From positions 372,001 through 436,000 of the forward strand of contig NZ_JAEMXM010000001.1 in assembly GCF_016482785.1 (NCBI RefSeq): a stretch of DNA of 64,000 nt, read 5' to 3'. Shown here piece by piece: positions 6,559 through 15,311 of this stretch; the first letter of the stretch is position 1; the number at the start of each line of letters is the position of its first letter. The notes below the pieces were generated by a model. It was not told where the DNA came from. It saw only the letters and a list, made by a program, of their open reading frames with translations, and did not search any database. Origin of the DNA: Paenibacillus alkalitolerans. GTDB taxonomy: Bacteria; Bacillota; Bacilli; Paenibacillales; YIM-B00363. The position numbers and the translations under genes were made by a program.

Positions 6559-9512
6559 GGGAACTGCTGACTCCAGAGGAACGGCTGCAATATTTGCAAA
6601 TACCGCCTGATCTAGGCGAATGGGAATTGGGCACCTATTTCACATTAACCCAGCATGATCTTGAAATCATCCAGCAACGGCGAAGAGAATATAATCGACT
6701 CGGCTTTACCGTGCAGCTGTGCGTACTTCGTTATCTCGGCTGGACGTTTTCTGATATAAAGGAAGTGCCAGTTCAAGTTCTTCGTTATATTGCAAAGCAA
6801 ATCCATGCCGATGTGGAGTCTTTTGCATCTTACGGCGAACGGGAAGCCACCAAATACGAGCATCTGGAGGAAATCCGGAAGGAATATGGCTACCAGACAT
6901 TTACAATGGGCGAGTATCGTTCTTTGTGCAAACATCTTTTTAACCACGCAATGGCAAACGGCAATCCCTTACACCTGATTCAGCTCGCACTCGAAGATTT
7001 GCGTAAGCGTAAAATTATTCTTCCTTCAATGGCCACGATTGAAAGAGTAGTTTGGGAAACTCGCAAACGGACAGAAGAAAAAATATTCAAGCTGCTCAGC
7101 AGTTCACTGACAGAATTACAAATTGCCAAGCTGGACCGCGTCTTAGCCACCATGCCGGAAAGTAGCAAAACCTATTTGGCATGGTTAAGGGAAATTCCAG
7201 GTACCAGCTCTCCGGATTCTTTTTTGAAGGTGATTGAAAAGCTTGAATACATACGGGATTTACAGCTGCAAGTCGATACGAATGGCATCCATCCGAACCG
7301 GCTACGGCAGCTTTCAAAAATCGGTTCACGTTACGAACCTCATTCCTTCCGCCGTTTTAATGATCCGAAAAAGTACGCGATTTTAGTAGCGTACCTATTG
7401 GAACTGATTCAGGATTTGACAGACCTGGCTTTCGAGATTCATGATCGGCAGATCATGATACTGCTTTCCAAAGGGAGAAAAGCCCAAGAGGAACTTCAAA
7501 AACAAAACGGTAAATCGATTAACGAAAAGGTTGTTCATTTTGCCGATCTTGGGGCCGCTCTTATTAAGGCCCGAAGTGAAGGTACTGATCCGTTTGTTGC
7601 GCTTGATGCCGTTATGCCGTGGGATCAGATCGTCGCATCCGTGGAAGAAGCTAAACGGCTGGCGCGGCCCGTAGATTACGACTATTTGGACTTGCTGGAA
7701 AAGAAATTCTATGCGCTCCGGAAATATACGCCAACGCTGTTAAAATCGCTAGAATTTCGCTCAACTAAGTCAGCTGAGCCACTACTGAAAGCGGTCGATA
7801 TCATCCGGGATATGAACGAAACGGGAAAGCGAAAGGTTCCGGAAGGCGCACCGCTGAACTTCGTTTCGAATCGCTGGCAAAAGCACGTTTACGACGAGGA
7901 TGGAACGATCAACCGGCATTACTACGAAATGGCTGTCCTGACAGAGCTGCGGAATTACGTTCGTTCCGGGGACGTATCCATTGTCGGAAGCCGTCAGCAT
8001 AAGGATTTCGAGGAATACCTTGTACCGAAAGCTGATTGGATTGGCATCGATCCAACCGCTACAAAGCTTGCTGTTAGCTTGTCCGCAAAGGAATATCTTG
8101 AAGAACGGACTGAATCACTTCTTCAAAGATTAAACTGGGTTTCGGACCACATCGACGAGCTGGATGGCGTTAATTTGGAGAACGGGAAATTGCACATCGA
8201 GCGATTGGAGAAAGATGTTCCTGATGAATCCAGGAATTTCAGCCTTTCCCTCTATGAGTTGCTGCCACGAATCAAGCTAACGGATCTGCTCATGGAAGTA
8301 GCCAACTGGACGAATTTTCATGAGCAGTTCATTCACGCTTCCAGTAACCGCGCTCCGAACGAGGAAGAAACGACAATCCTTATGGCTACTCTTATGGCAA
8401 TGGGAACGAACATAGGGCTTACAAAGATGGCTGAAGCCACGCCGAGCATTTCATATCGGCAAATGGCCAATACAGCACAATGGCGGTTGTACGAAGACGC
8501 AATGAATATAGCGCAGGCTGTTCTTGTTAATTTTCATCACAAGCTGGCGCTGCCTTCATATTGGGGGAACGGCACGACCTCATCATCTGATGGAATGCGC
8601 GTCCAGATCGGAGTTTCGGCGCTTCACGCAGATGCTAATCCTCACTACGGGACCGGAAAAGGAGCTACGATTTATCGCTTCGTGAGCGACCAATTCTCCA
8701 CGTTTTACACGAAAGTCATCAATACGAACGCTCGGGATGCCGTACACGTCATCGACGGTTTGCTCCATCATGAAACGGACTTGTCCATCGAGGAGCATTA
8801 TACGGATACAGCTGGTTACACAGATCAAGTCTTTGGTTTAACGCATCTACTTGGATTTCGCTTTGCGCCGCGCTTACGCGACTTGGCTGATTCCAAGCTC
8901 TACGCTATCGGAAAGCCTTCCGATTTTCCTAAATTGGAGAAGCTGCTGCGCGGACAGATTAATACAAAGATCATTCAGGAAAACTACGATGATGTTCTCC
9001 GGCTGGCTCACTCCATCCGGGAAGGCACCGTTTCAGCATCACTCATTATGGGGAAAATCGGCTCCTATGCAAGACAAAACAGCTTGGCTACCGCGCTGCG
9101 AGAAATGGGACGTATCGAGAAAACGATCTTCATTCTGGATTACCTTTCAAGCGAGGCGCTGCGACGAAAAATCCATCGTGGGTTGAACAAAGGGGAAGCC
9201 ATGAATGCATTGGCCAGAGCGATCTTCTTCGGCAAACATGGCGAACTGCGAGAACGGGCGCTACAAGACCAGCTCCAACGGGCGAGTGCGTTGAACATTA
9301 TCATCAATGCAATTAGCGTTTGGAATACGGTCTATCTCCAGCAAGCAACAGAACACCGCAAAAAGCAAGGAAAGCTTCAGGAAGAACTACTAAACCATAT
9401 TTCTCCACTCGGATGGGAGCACATCAATTTCTTAGGCGAATACAAATTCAATTTTAAGCAGAATACGTCTCTCAATTCATTACGACCGCTGAAACAACAG
9501 GAAGCTGAATGA
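6543..9512 (+). CDS. tnpA: Tn3-family transposase TnpA
   Basis: A full-length 989-residue Tn3-family transposase. The N-terminal DUF4158-type DNA-binding region is recognisable (LLTPEERLQYLQIPPDLGEW), and the C-terminal half carries the DDE catalytic core, including SSDGMRVQIGVSALHADANP, YTDTAGYTDQVFGLTHLLGF and the conserved tail [19 protein letters not shown]. It binds the 38-bp terminal repeats and drives replicative transposition. No frameshift is seen, so the protein may be active, but the missing left repeat would leave the element immobile in cis. A hairpin (9519-9542) follows the stop. Confidence 0.93.
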   Translation: MYARVRELLTPEERLQYLQIPPDLGEWELGTYFTLTQHDLEIIQQRRREYNRLGFTVQLCVLRYLGWTFSDIKEVPVQVLRYIAKQIHADVESFASYGEREATKYEHLEEIRKEYGYQTFTMGEYRSLCKHLFNHAMANGNPLHLIQLALEDLRKRKIILPSMATIERVVWETRKRTEEKIFKLLSSSLTELQIAKLDRVLATMPESSKTYLAWLREIPGTSSPDSFLKVIEKLEYIRDLQLQVDTNGIHPNRLRQLSKIGSRYEPHSFRRFNDPKKYAILVAYLLELIQDLTDLAFEIHDRQIMILLSKGRKAQEELQKQNGKSINEKVVHFADLGAALIKARSEGTDPFVALDAVMPWDQIVASVEEAKRLARPVDYDYLDLLEKKFYALRKYTPTLLKSLEFRSTKSAEPLLKAVDIIRDMNETGKRKVPEGAPLNFVSNRWQKHVYDEDGTINRHYYEMAVLTELRNYVRSGDVSIVGSRQHKDFEEYLVPKADWIGIDPTATKLAVSLSAKEYLEERTESLLQRLNWVSDHIDELDGVNLENGKLHIERLEKDVPDESRNFSLSLYELLPRIKLTDLLMEVANWTNFHEQFIHASSNRAPNEEETTILMATLMAMGTNIGLTKMAEATPSISYRQMANTAQWRLYEDAMNIAQAVLVNFHHKLALPSYWGNGTTSSSDGMRVQIGVSALHADANPHYGTGKGATIYRFVSDQFSTFYTKVINTNARDAVHVIDGLLHHETDLSIEEHYTDTAGYTDQVFGLTHLLGFRFAPRLRDLADSKLYAIGKPSDFPKLEKLLRGQINTKIIQENYDDVLRLAHSIREGTVSASLIMGKIGSYARQNSLATALREMGRIEKTIFILDYLSSEALRRKIHRGLNKGEAMNALARAIFFGKHGELRERALQDQLQRASALNIIINAISVWNTVYLQQATEHRKKQGKLQEELLNHISPLGWEHINFLGEYKFNFKQNTSLNSLRPLKQQEAE

Positions 9513-9526
9513 CCGGTTGGTCCGGG

Positions 9527-10309
9527 CTATGTCACCCGGACTATTGGGCTTAGAGTAAGAAAAAACGCTGAGCCGGCCACATCCGAAGGCTTAGCGTATA
9601 TTTTCGTTAAAATGTTGGCGGGACCCCTAGTCGAGAAGCGGTTATCCCATGCATATCTCAAATACACCGTGTCATTCTTCTTCAGTAGGATCGGAAAGGG
9701 GATATCCTTAACCTCAGCGCTGTTATACCCGGGTACAGTCAGCTCCAACTGCAGAATATCGGTCAACAGTTGCTGAAAATGGTGAGCGATCCCAGTAACC
9801 ATTACATCCTCTAAAGCCCGTTGCGAATAAAATCCAGTGCCGTCGCTGGATCCGCCGCCGGATTGAAATTCTAACTTACGGCTCCAATTCATCGGTGACC
9901 GGAGATGGATTTCGCCAATGTCCACACTCTCACTGGTCCCGTCCGTGTAGTAGACGTTAATATGGGTAATGACCACATCGCCTTTCTCCCGCCACGCTTC
10001 TTGTGACCCCTCGTGGAACGCGACGTTAAATTCTTTCAACACCTGATGAGTATATTCGGATTTCAGATGCCCGAGCGTGGTGATCCGTGCGTCTGGAGCT
10101 TCCGGAAGTTCAATGTGGGATACATCAATATCGAGAGTCTTATTTGCCAGATAATAAATTCCGAACGTCTGTCCGTTCAAGACGGTAATATCATAGTAGT
10201 GTTTCATGAAAAGCGGCTTTGACAATTGAAGCTGCTGATAGTACACCAAGTTGCCGACCCACGATAACACAATGAGCACTGAGCTAAGCACCAACACATG
10301 TAGTTTCAC
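9527..10309 (-). CDS. membrane-anchored hypothetical protein, 3' end replaced by transposon
   Basis: Starts at GTG 10309 with AAAGGGA seven bases upstream. Residues 5-25 form a signal anchor (VLVLSSVLIVLSWVGNLVYY); the rest is predicted extracytoplasmic and matches no family I recognise. Native sequence runs to 9628. From there the codons are those of the Tn3 terminal repeat, adding an artificial tail of about 33 residues (PANILTKIYAKPSD onward) before a stop at 9527. The protein is therefore truncated and tagged, and may be non-functional. The gene lies downstream of the MreB paralogue, but a terminator separates them. Confidence 0.65.
   Translation of the reverse strand: MKLHVLVLSSVLIVLSWVGNLVYYQQLQLSKPLFMKHYYDITVLNGQTFGIYYLANKTLDIDVSHIELPEAPDARITTLGHLKSEYTHQVLKEFNVAFHEGSQEAWREKGDVVITHINVYYTDGTSESVDIGEIHLRSPMNWSRKLEFQSGGGSSDGTGFYSQRALEDVMVTGIAHHFQQLLTDILQLELTVPGYNSAEVKDIPFPILLKKNDTVYLRYAWDNRFSTRGPANILTKIYAKPSDVAGSAFFLTLSPIVRVT
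9590..9627 (-). repeat. right terminal inverted repeat (IRR) of the Tn3-family element
   Basis: Read on the minus strand the 38 bases begin GGGGTCCCGCCAACATTTTA and end TATACGCTAAG. GGGG at the outer end and CGCTAAG at the inner end are the hallmarks of Tn3-family terminal repeats. It lies about 80 bases after tnpA, as expected. Confidence 0.85.
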
Positions 10310-10446
10310 GATTCAATCCCTTTCTGCCGGGGAATTCGGGATTATCCGTTTATTGAATTAGACCGCTTGAAGATCGTAAAAGTTCCTTGAGTTTTCCTAA
10401 TAATTTACCGGGTATGTCCGGCGACCATCGAACTATACGTGCAACA

Positions 10447-10480
10447 TGAAAGAAGCGATAGATTCAATCCATCGCTTCGT
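10447..10480 (-). terminator. terminator of the MreB-like gene
   Basis: GAAGCGATaGATT and AATCcATCGCTTC form a stem with a very short loop; in the minus direction it is followed by TTTC. It lies about 55 bases after the stop at 10537. Confidence 0.6.
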
Positions 10481-10536
10481 TATCGTATCCATTCAATTCA
10501 ATAAGCTCTGTGTTCAACCTCTCTTTGGCCGTGCAC

Positions 10537-11514
10537 TCATAACATCATGCCTGTGCCGGCCGCAATACATTCAAGGGGATCAGCTGCAGTATGTACGGGA
10601 ATCCTGGTTTCCATGCAAAGGCGTTCGTTAATTCCCTCCAGTAAAGCACAGCCCCCACAGAGCAAAATCCCCTGCTCAATCACATCGCCAGCTAGTTCCG
10701 GCGGGCACAATTCCACCGTCGCACTAATAGCTTGTACCAGCGTCTTTATGAAATCATCCACAATTGTGAAAATTTCACCGGACGTTATCGTAATCGAACG
10801 GGGCAACCCATCAACCATGTCACGTCCCCGAATCTCTAGAGAACGTTCTTCTGCAGAGGCGTTGGCCGTTCCGATTTGTTTCTTAATATTTTCAGCCGTT
10901 CGCTCTCCGATTTCTACGTTATACTTGCGTTTCACATAATCCATAATGTCTCGGTCTATAGAAATTCCCGCCCGGTTCAGCGTATTGCTTGCCACAATGC
11001 CGCCTAGTGAAATGATTGCGACTTGACAGTTACCTCCGCCAATATCCAGCACTAAATGACCAATCGGCTCGTTAATCGGCAATCCTGCACCGACCGCGGC
11101 GGCTACCGGTTCTTCCACTGCAATTGCCTTTTTTGCTCCTTTATGAACAATCGTTTCCATTATCGCACGCTTTTGTACATTGGTAATACCGCAAGGCATG
11201 GAAATGTACACTTTGGAGCCTCGCAACAACGACGAACGACCTTGGATTTTTTTCATAAAATAATCAAGCATATTGGTGGTCATATCGAAATTAGCGATGA
11301 CGCCGTTCATCAAAGGATAGTTGATTTCCACATGGGCGGGAGCTCGTCCAATCATCGCTTGCGCTTGCGTGCCGACAGCCAGTATTCCACCGCTATTCTG
11401 ATCAATAGCGACTACGGATGGTTCGTTCAGTACGATACCTTTACCCCGCTCAAAGATAACTGTGTTTGATGTCCCCAAGTCAATACCGTAAACCTTTTCA
11501 AATCTCTTTAACAT
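10537..11514 (-). CDS. MreB/Mbl-family actin-like cell-shape protein
   Basis: A 325-residue bacterial actin. The phosphate-1 motif is YGIDLGTSNTVIF (near residue 10), phosphate-2 is LVLDIGGGNCQVA (near 155) and the adenosine motif LCGGCALLEGINE is near 285. Canonical phosphate-2 has GGGT; here it is GGGN. MreB proteins form membrane-bound filaments that guide peptidoglycan synthesis in rods. ATG 11514 is chosen over an upstream frame start because AAGGAGGAGA lies six bases before it. It is not beside mreC/mreD, so it is an extra paralogue of the Mbl/MreBH kind; which one cannot be decided by eye. Confidence 0.88.
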   Translation of the reverse strand: MLKRFEKVYGIDLGTSNTVIFERGKGIVLNEPSVVAIDQNSGGILAVGTQAQAMIGRAPAHVEINYPLMNGVIANFDMTTNMLDYFMKKIQGRSSLLRGSKVYISMPCGITNVQKRAIMETIVHKGAKKAIAVEEPVAAAVGAGLPINEPIGHLVLDIGGGNCQVAIISLGGIVASNTLNRAGISIDRDIMDYVKRKYNVEIGERTAENIKKQIGTANASAEERSLEIRGRDMVDGLPRSITITSGEIFTIVDDFIKTLVQAISATVELCPPELAGDVIEQGILLCGGCALLEGINERLCMETRIPVHTAADPLECIAAGTGMML

Positions 11515-11690
11515 TGAACCTCTCCTCCTTAGTTCAAAAACCATTGCTTAAAGGTCGATCGGAAGGATATTCAACATTATTCGACAGATATAGATGATAT
11601 AAGGGGGTACTTCCGTTATTGTTGTTTAATAACAATTAATGTTAATTGTATTCCGCCGCCAGCATGACTCCTTCCAGCGGTGAGAATAGA

Positions 11691-11719
11691 AAAAGCCATG
11701 AGGTTATCCTCATGGCTTG
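11691..11719 (-). terminator. terminator of the GH127 gene
   Basis: AAGCCATGAGG and CCTCATGGCTT form a perfect 11-bp stem with a TTAT loop. In the minus direction it is followed by TTTCTATTC. It lies about 35 bases after the stop at 11753. Confidence 0.8.
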
Positions 11720-11752
11720 CATAGAATAATTGGAAAATAACGCCGTGATCCG

Positions 11753-14053
11753 TCACGCTTTCCCTTCCCACTGCTCCATCCGGTCCCGATCGACCAATCG
11801 GATCCCGTATACGCCTCCGGCTATCTTCCCTGCGGTCGATTCGAACTTCACTTCCACGTTCCGTTTCCCGCTAGTCAGCTCGATCGGGATATCGTAGAGC
11901 ATGTCGAAGAGTTGGTCCGGATTCTCGGCCTTCAGCTGCTGGCGTGCGATCACCTTCCCGTCGACCAGAATCTCAAAGTCCCGTTCCATTCGGACACCGT
12001 CGACATGGGCAACGCCGTCGCTGCCGAAGTACGTTACCTGTAGAGCCATCGGCTTGTCCGGCATGACCGCCATCCGATAACGGAAATAGCCGCCGTTTAC
12101 CGCATCTCGATAACCTTTCTGGGCGTGAACGGAATAGCCGGATCTCGACTCTTGAGATTGAATATCATGCTCGACTTCGGATTGTTGTTCATGCGGGCTC
12201 ACGACATCAACCGTTATTGCGTTGAGCCGCTCCCGCTCCGCTTTCTCGTGATCCGTATAACGCTCGTATTCTTGCTTGTTCATTAGCTTCCAATAGATCG
12301 TGTACCGCTGATGATGCAGGGCATAGAACGGGATCAGCGTCACGCGCGAACTGCCGGGCTCGCCGATGGGATCCGTGACGAACGTCAGAACTGAACCTTC
12401 CACGGGTATGATCCATTTCTTGATATCCGGTTCATCCGTAACCAGTACCGGAACGTCGATCAACGGGTGATGATGCAGCTTGAGGTGGTTGTCGACGATA
12501 TCGTTTTCCGGAAACCGGTCTCTCCCAAGTGCGCCGGCGAGTACGACGGGGCCGTACATGAAGCCGACTTTCTGCTCGTCGTCCTTCGCCCGGTAAATGT
12601 GCAGATCCATCGGGAGCGTTACTTCGATCGTATCGCCGGCATTCCAGTTGCGCTCGATTTCCAAATAATCGCGTCCGGAACCCGTATAGGTTTCGGAACC
12701 GCTCACGACCGCCGTCACCATGCCGGCAGCCCAATACGGAATGCGGATGCGAAGCTTGAAACGCGCGTCCTGTGCCTCTTCCAGGACGAGTCTCGTCCGG
12801 TCCGTCCGCGGAAAATCCGTTTCTTGCCTAATGACGACTTCCCTATCTTCGAAGACGGCCCTGGAACCGATGAACAGGTTCACGTATACCGCATCCTGCT
12901 GCGCATGGTAGATCTCGTGCGTATACCGGGCCGGGTTCTCCATCCCGGTGCCGGTGCAGCACCAGAACGATTGATCCGGCGAACCGTAAACTTTGAAGTG
13001 GCCCGGCTCGGTCGATACGAAATACATTTTCATGCCGGAATCCGGATCCTGGGAAGCCAAAATATGGTTGTATAAAGCGCGTTCGTAGAAATCCATATAC
13101 TCGGCATCCGGCGACCAGCGGAACAGGTGGCTGGTCAGCTTCAACATGTTGTAGGTGTTGCACGTTTCCGCCGTCTCGACGCCCAGCTTCTCGGTACCTC
13201 GCGCCCTGAAGTGCTCGAAGATACTGTTGCCGCCGATGATATAGGAACGGTTCCGCGTCACCTCTTGCCAGAAAAATTCCGCGGCCTTCCGGTACGTCTC
13301 TTTTCCCGTAATCTCGTAGAGCTTGGCGGCGCCGATCACCTTCGGAATCTGCGTATTGGCATGTTTCCCCTCAAGCTCGTCTACTCCTCTGGCGAGCGGC
13401 TCCAAGATGGCTTGATGGCAGAAGCGGATCGCAAGCTCCAAATACGCGCGGTTGCCTGTAAGAAGGTAGAGATCGGCCATCGCCTCGTTCATCCCGCCAT
13501 GCTCGCAGATCAGCATGCGCTGAAATTGCTCGTCCGTCAGCCGGTCGGTACCTTTCTTGGCCCAATCGGAGAGTTTAACGACCGCTTGAAGCGCTTGTTC
13601 AATCCCCGCCAGCTTATAAGCATCGATGAGACCCGCATAAATCTTGTGAATGCTGTACCAGGGCACCCAGGAGCCGCCCAGCCCGAAGTTATGGACCTCG
13701 AAGTCGCCGGTGAACACCCTGTCGAAGCAGTCGCGCGAGAATCCGCTCAAATAACCGTCCGGATCGTGCGATTGCACATAAGCAAGCTCGTCGACCGCAT
13801 AGATCAGCTTCTGCAGCAGCGCTTCGTCTCCCGTCGCCGCAACCATGGCCGAGGCGGCGGACAGCCAATGCCCGACGGAATGACCGGCGATCGGGGTCGA
13901 TTCCCATCCGCCGTAGCGCGGCTTCTTCGGCTGCAGGCTTGCAGCTTCGTAGCAAGGCGCAATCAGCCGGTCAACGTCCAGATGAAGCAGATAACCCTTC
14001 CCAGTTTCTTGCGATTCTTGAAAAATGCCGTCTAGCAGCGTAACTTGTACCAT
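11753..14053 (-). CDS. GH127-family beta-L-arabinofuranosidase (DUF1680)
   Basis: A 766-residue protein without a signal peptide, so it acts in the cytoplasm. It has the GH127 catalytic cysteine/zinc features: ETCNTYNMLK near residue 296 (Glu and Cys ligands) and WCCTGTGMENPARY near 368 (Cys pair containing the nucleophile). The family removes beta-L-arabinofuranose from short glycans by a Cys-nucleophile mechanism; some members use other sugars. An all-helical (alpha/alpha)6 barrel and C-terminal beta domains fit the length. ATG 14053, with GGGGAG nine bases upstream, is preferred over the GTG at 14077. It is divergent from an AraC-type regulator, the likely controller. Confidence 0.88.
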   Translation of the reverse strand: MVQVTLLDGIFQESQETGKGYLLHLDVDRLIAPCYEAASLQPKKPRYGGWESTPIAGHSVGHWLSAASAMVAATGDEALLQKLIYAVDELAYVQSHDPDGYLSGFSRDCFDRVFTGDFEVHNFGLGGSWVPWYSIHKIYAGLIDAYKLAGIEQALQAVVKLSDWAKKGTDRLTDEQFQRMLICEHGGMNEAMADLYLLTGNRAYLELAIRFCHQAILEPLARGVDELEGKHANTQIPKVIGAAKLYEITGKETYRKAAEFFWQEVTRNRSYIIGGNSIFEHFRARGTEKLGVETAETCNTYNMLKLTSHLFRWSPDAEYMDFYERALYNHILASQDPDSGMKMYFVSTEPGHFKVYGSPDQSFWCCTGTGMENPARYTHEIYHAQQDAVYVNLFIGSRAVFEDREVVIRQETDFPRTDRTRLVLEEAQDARFKLRIRIPYWAAGMVTAVVSGSETYTGSGRDYLEIERNWNAGDTIEVTLPMDLHIYRAKDDEQKVGFMYGPVVLAGALGRDRFPENDIVDNHLKLHHHPLIDVPVLVTDEPDIKKWIIPVEGSVLTFVTDPIGEPGSSRVTLIPFYALHHQRYTIYWKLMNKQEYERYTDHEKAERERLNAITVDVVSPHEQQSEVEHDIQSQESRSGYSVHAQKGYRDAVNGGYFRYRMAVMPDKPMALQVTYFGSDGVAHVDGVRMERDFEILVDGKVIARQQLKAENPDQLFDMLYDIPIELTSGKRNVEVKFESTAGKIAGGVYGIRLVDRDRMEQWEGKA

Positions 14054-14111
14054 CCTGCACAACTCCCCGATATACACGATTTGATTATTTTATCCTCCCA
14101 GTTTATCCTTT

Positions 14112-14140
14112 AAAATAGCGATAAACCACGAATTAACCAA
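14112..14140 (-). promoter_or_regulatory. candidate sigma-A promoter for the GH127 gene
   Basis: On the minus strand TTGGTT and TATTTT are separated by 17 bases, about 60 bases upstream of the ATG at 14053. The boxes are only moderate matches, as expected if the AraC protein activates. On the plus strand a TATAAT at 14149-14154 may serve araC. Confidence 0.45.
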
Positions 14141-14185
14141 ACTATTTTTTATAATATTTCACACATCGAATAGAGGGAGTTATCA

Positions 14186-15037
14186 ATGGACAAGATCATA
14201 ATGGAGCTGCCTCCGATGCCTTATTACATTACGATCGGACGAACGCAATTTAAGCAGGGCGAGCATCACCCGAATCGGCGAAATATCGGCATATTCGATT
14301 GGCTGCTCGTCGTGCGGGGCGCGTTATATATCGGCGAGGACGAGAAGCAGTGGGAGGTCGGCCAAGGCCAATCGCTTCTGCTGCTTCCCGACCGCTATCA
14401 TTACGCGACGGCGCCTTGCCGAACCGAGACCGTCTTTTATTGGATCCATTTTGTTTTTCAAGGAACTTATAGCGACCATAGCGACGCCGACTTTTCGCTT
14501 CAGATCCGGCACGCGTGGGCCAACCCGTATAAGCTGAGACTCCCGCAGTATACGACGCCCCGGCAGTTCTCGAGAATCGAACGGCTCCTTGAACAGATGC
14601 TGGATTATGCGGGAGCGAGCGGGTCAGCCGCATACTGGAAGGAGCAGCAGCAGTTTATGGACCTGCTGCACTTCCTTGAAGAGGAGGAGTATGGCGATAA
14701 CCCCCCCACGTCTGTCATGAGGCTGGCGGAGCGGACAGAAGAATATTTGCGCCAGCACTATCAAAGGGACCTGAAGAACGAAACGCTGGCCCAGGCGCTG
14801 CATTTCCACCCTAACTATATCGTTCGGTGCATGAAGGAAATCTATCAGTGCACGCCGATGGAATATTTGCTTAAGATTAGGCTCGAACAAGGGAAACTGC
14901 TGCTGATCAAGACGGAATGGCCGGTGGCGATCGTCGCCGAGCGCGTCGGCTTCAACTATGCGCCGTATTTCTCAAGCTGCTTTAAACGTTATATGGGCAT
15001 GTCGCCGCTCGCTTTCCGAAAGCTGTACGCCGGCTAA
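14186..15037 (+). CDS. AraC-family transcriptional regulator
   Basis: A 283-residue protein with an N-terminal cupin-like sugar-binding region (about residues 20-140, including VGQGQSLLLLPDRYHYA) and a C-terminal double helix-turn-helix of AraC type (about residues 185-280: NETLAQALHFHPNYIVRCMK and VAERVGFNYAPYFSSCFKRY). GAGGGAG lies seven bases before the ATG. It is transcribed away from the GH127 arabinofuranosidase gene through a 130-bp shared control region, so it most likely activates that gene in response to an arabinoside. Confidence 0.88.
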   Translation: MDKIIMELPPMPYYITIGRTQFKQGEHHPNRRNIGIFDWLLVVRGALYIGEDEKQWEVGQGQSLLLLPDRYHYATAPCRTETVFYWIHFVFQGTYSDHSDADFSLQIRHAWANPYKLRLPQYTTPRQFSRIERLLEQMLDYAGASGSAAYWKEQQQFMDLLHFLEEEEYGDNPPTSVMRLAERTEEYLRQHYQRDLKNETLAQALHFHPNYIVRCMKEIYQCTPMEYLLKIRLEQGKLLLIKTEWPVAIVAERVGFNYAPYFSSCFKRYMGMSPLAFRKLYAG

Positions 15038-15134
15038 CGGTAATACCGTCTCCGGCCAACCGCAGGCCAAGAGGCGGTTCTAATGCTGACCTGGATTCCC
15101 GAAGCTCCAAGCCAGATCTCTCGCATATTCGCTT

Positions 15135-15287
15135 CTACTCGACGCCTTCATACTCGAACCAATCAAAGTGAGCCGGCGACGCGGATCGAGCTCCGTGGCC
15201 CGTCGTGTACATCGCTATGAGGACGCCCGTAAACCTGCCGGCGACTTCCGTGGCGACGCTGATTACGGGATTGCGATAGGTTGCCAT
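15135..15287 (-). pseudogene. GH43-type gene reduced to its first and last codons
   Basis: A 50-residue frame with a usable site (AAAGGAG, ten bases before ATG 15287). It begins MATYRNPVI, the usual start of GH43 enzymes, and jumps directly to SVATEVAGRFTGVLIAMYTT and SPAHFDWFEYEGVE, the usual end of such enzymes. The whole catalytic five-bladed propeller is missing. It lies 24 bases after the stop of the intact GH43 gene. The simplest reading is an in-frame internal deletion of a second, co-transcribed GH43 gene. Confidence 0.6.
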
Positions 15288-15311
15288 TTGAACGGAACGC
15301 TCCTTTGTATC

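Larger units (their letters stand above)
5647..9627 (+). mobile_element. Tn3-family transposon, left inverted repeat not found
   Basis: The unit contains a res site, tnpR, tnpA and a right terminal inverted repeat (9590-9627) in the usual order. No copy of the 38-bp terminal repeat is recognisable between the GerAB fragment and the res site, so the left boundary given is only where GerAB similarity stops. No 5-bp target duplication can be matched. The two flanks belong to different genes (GerAB fragment left, a hypothetical gene right), which points to a deletion after insertion. No passenger genes are present. Confidence 0.75.

Noticed and set aside
13127-14035. 302-codon open frame on the plus strand
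   Set aside because: Antisense shadow of the GH127 gene, which has clear catalytic motifs.
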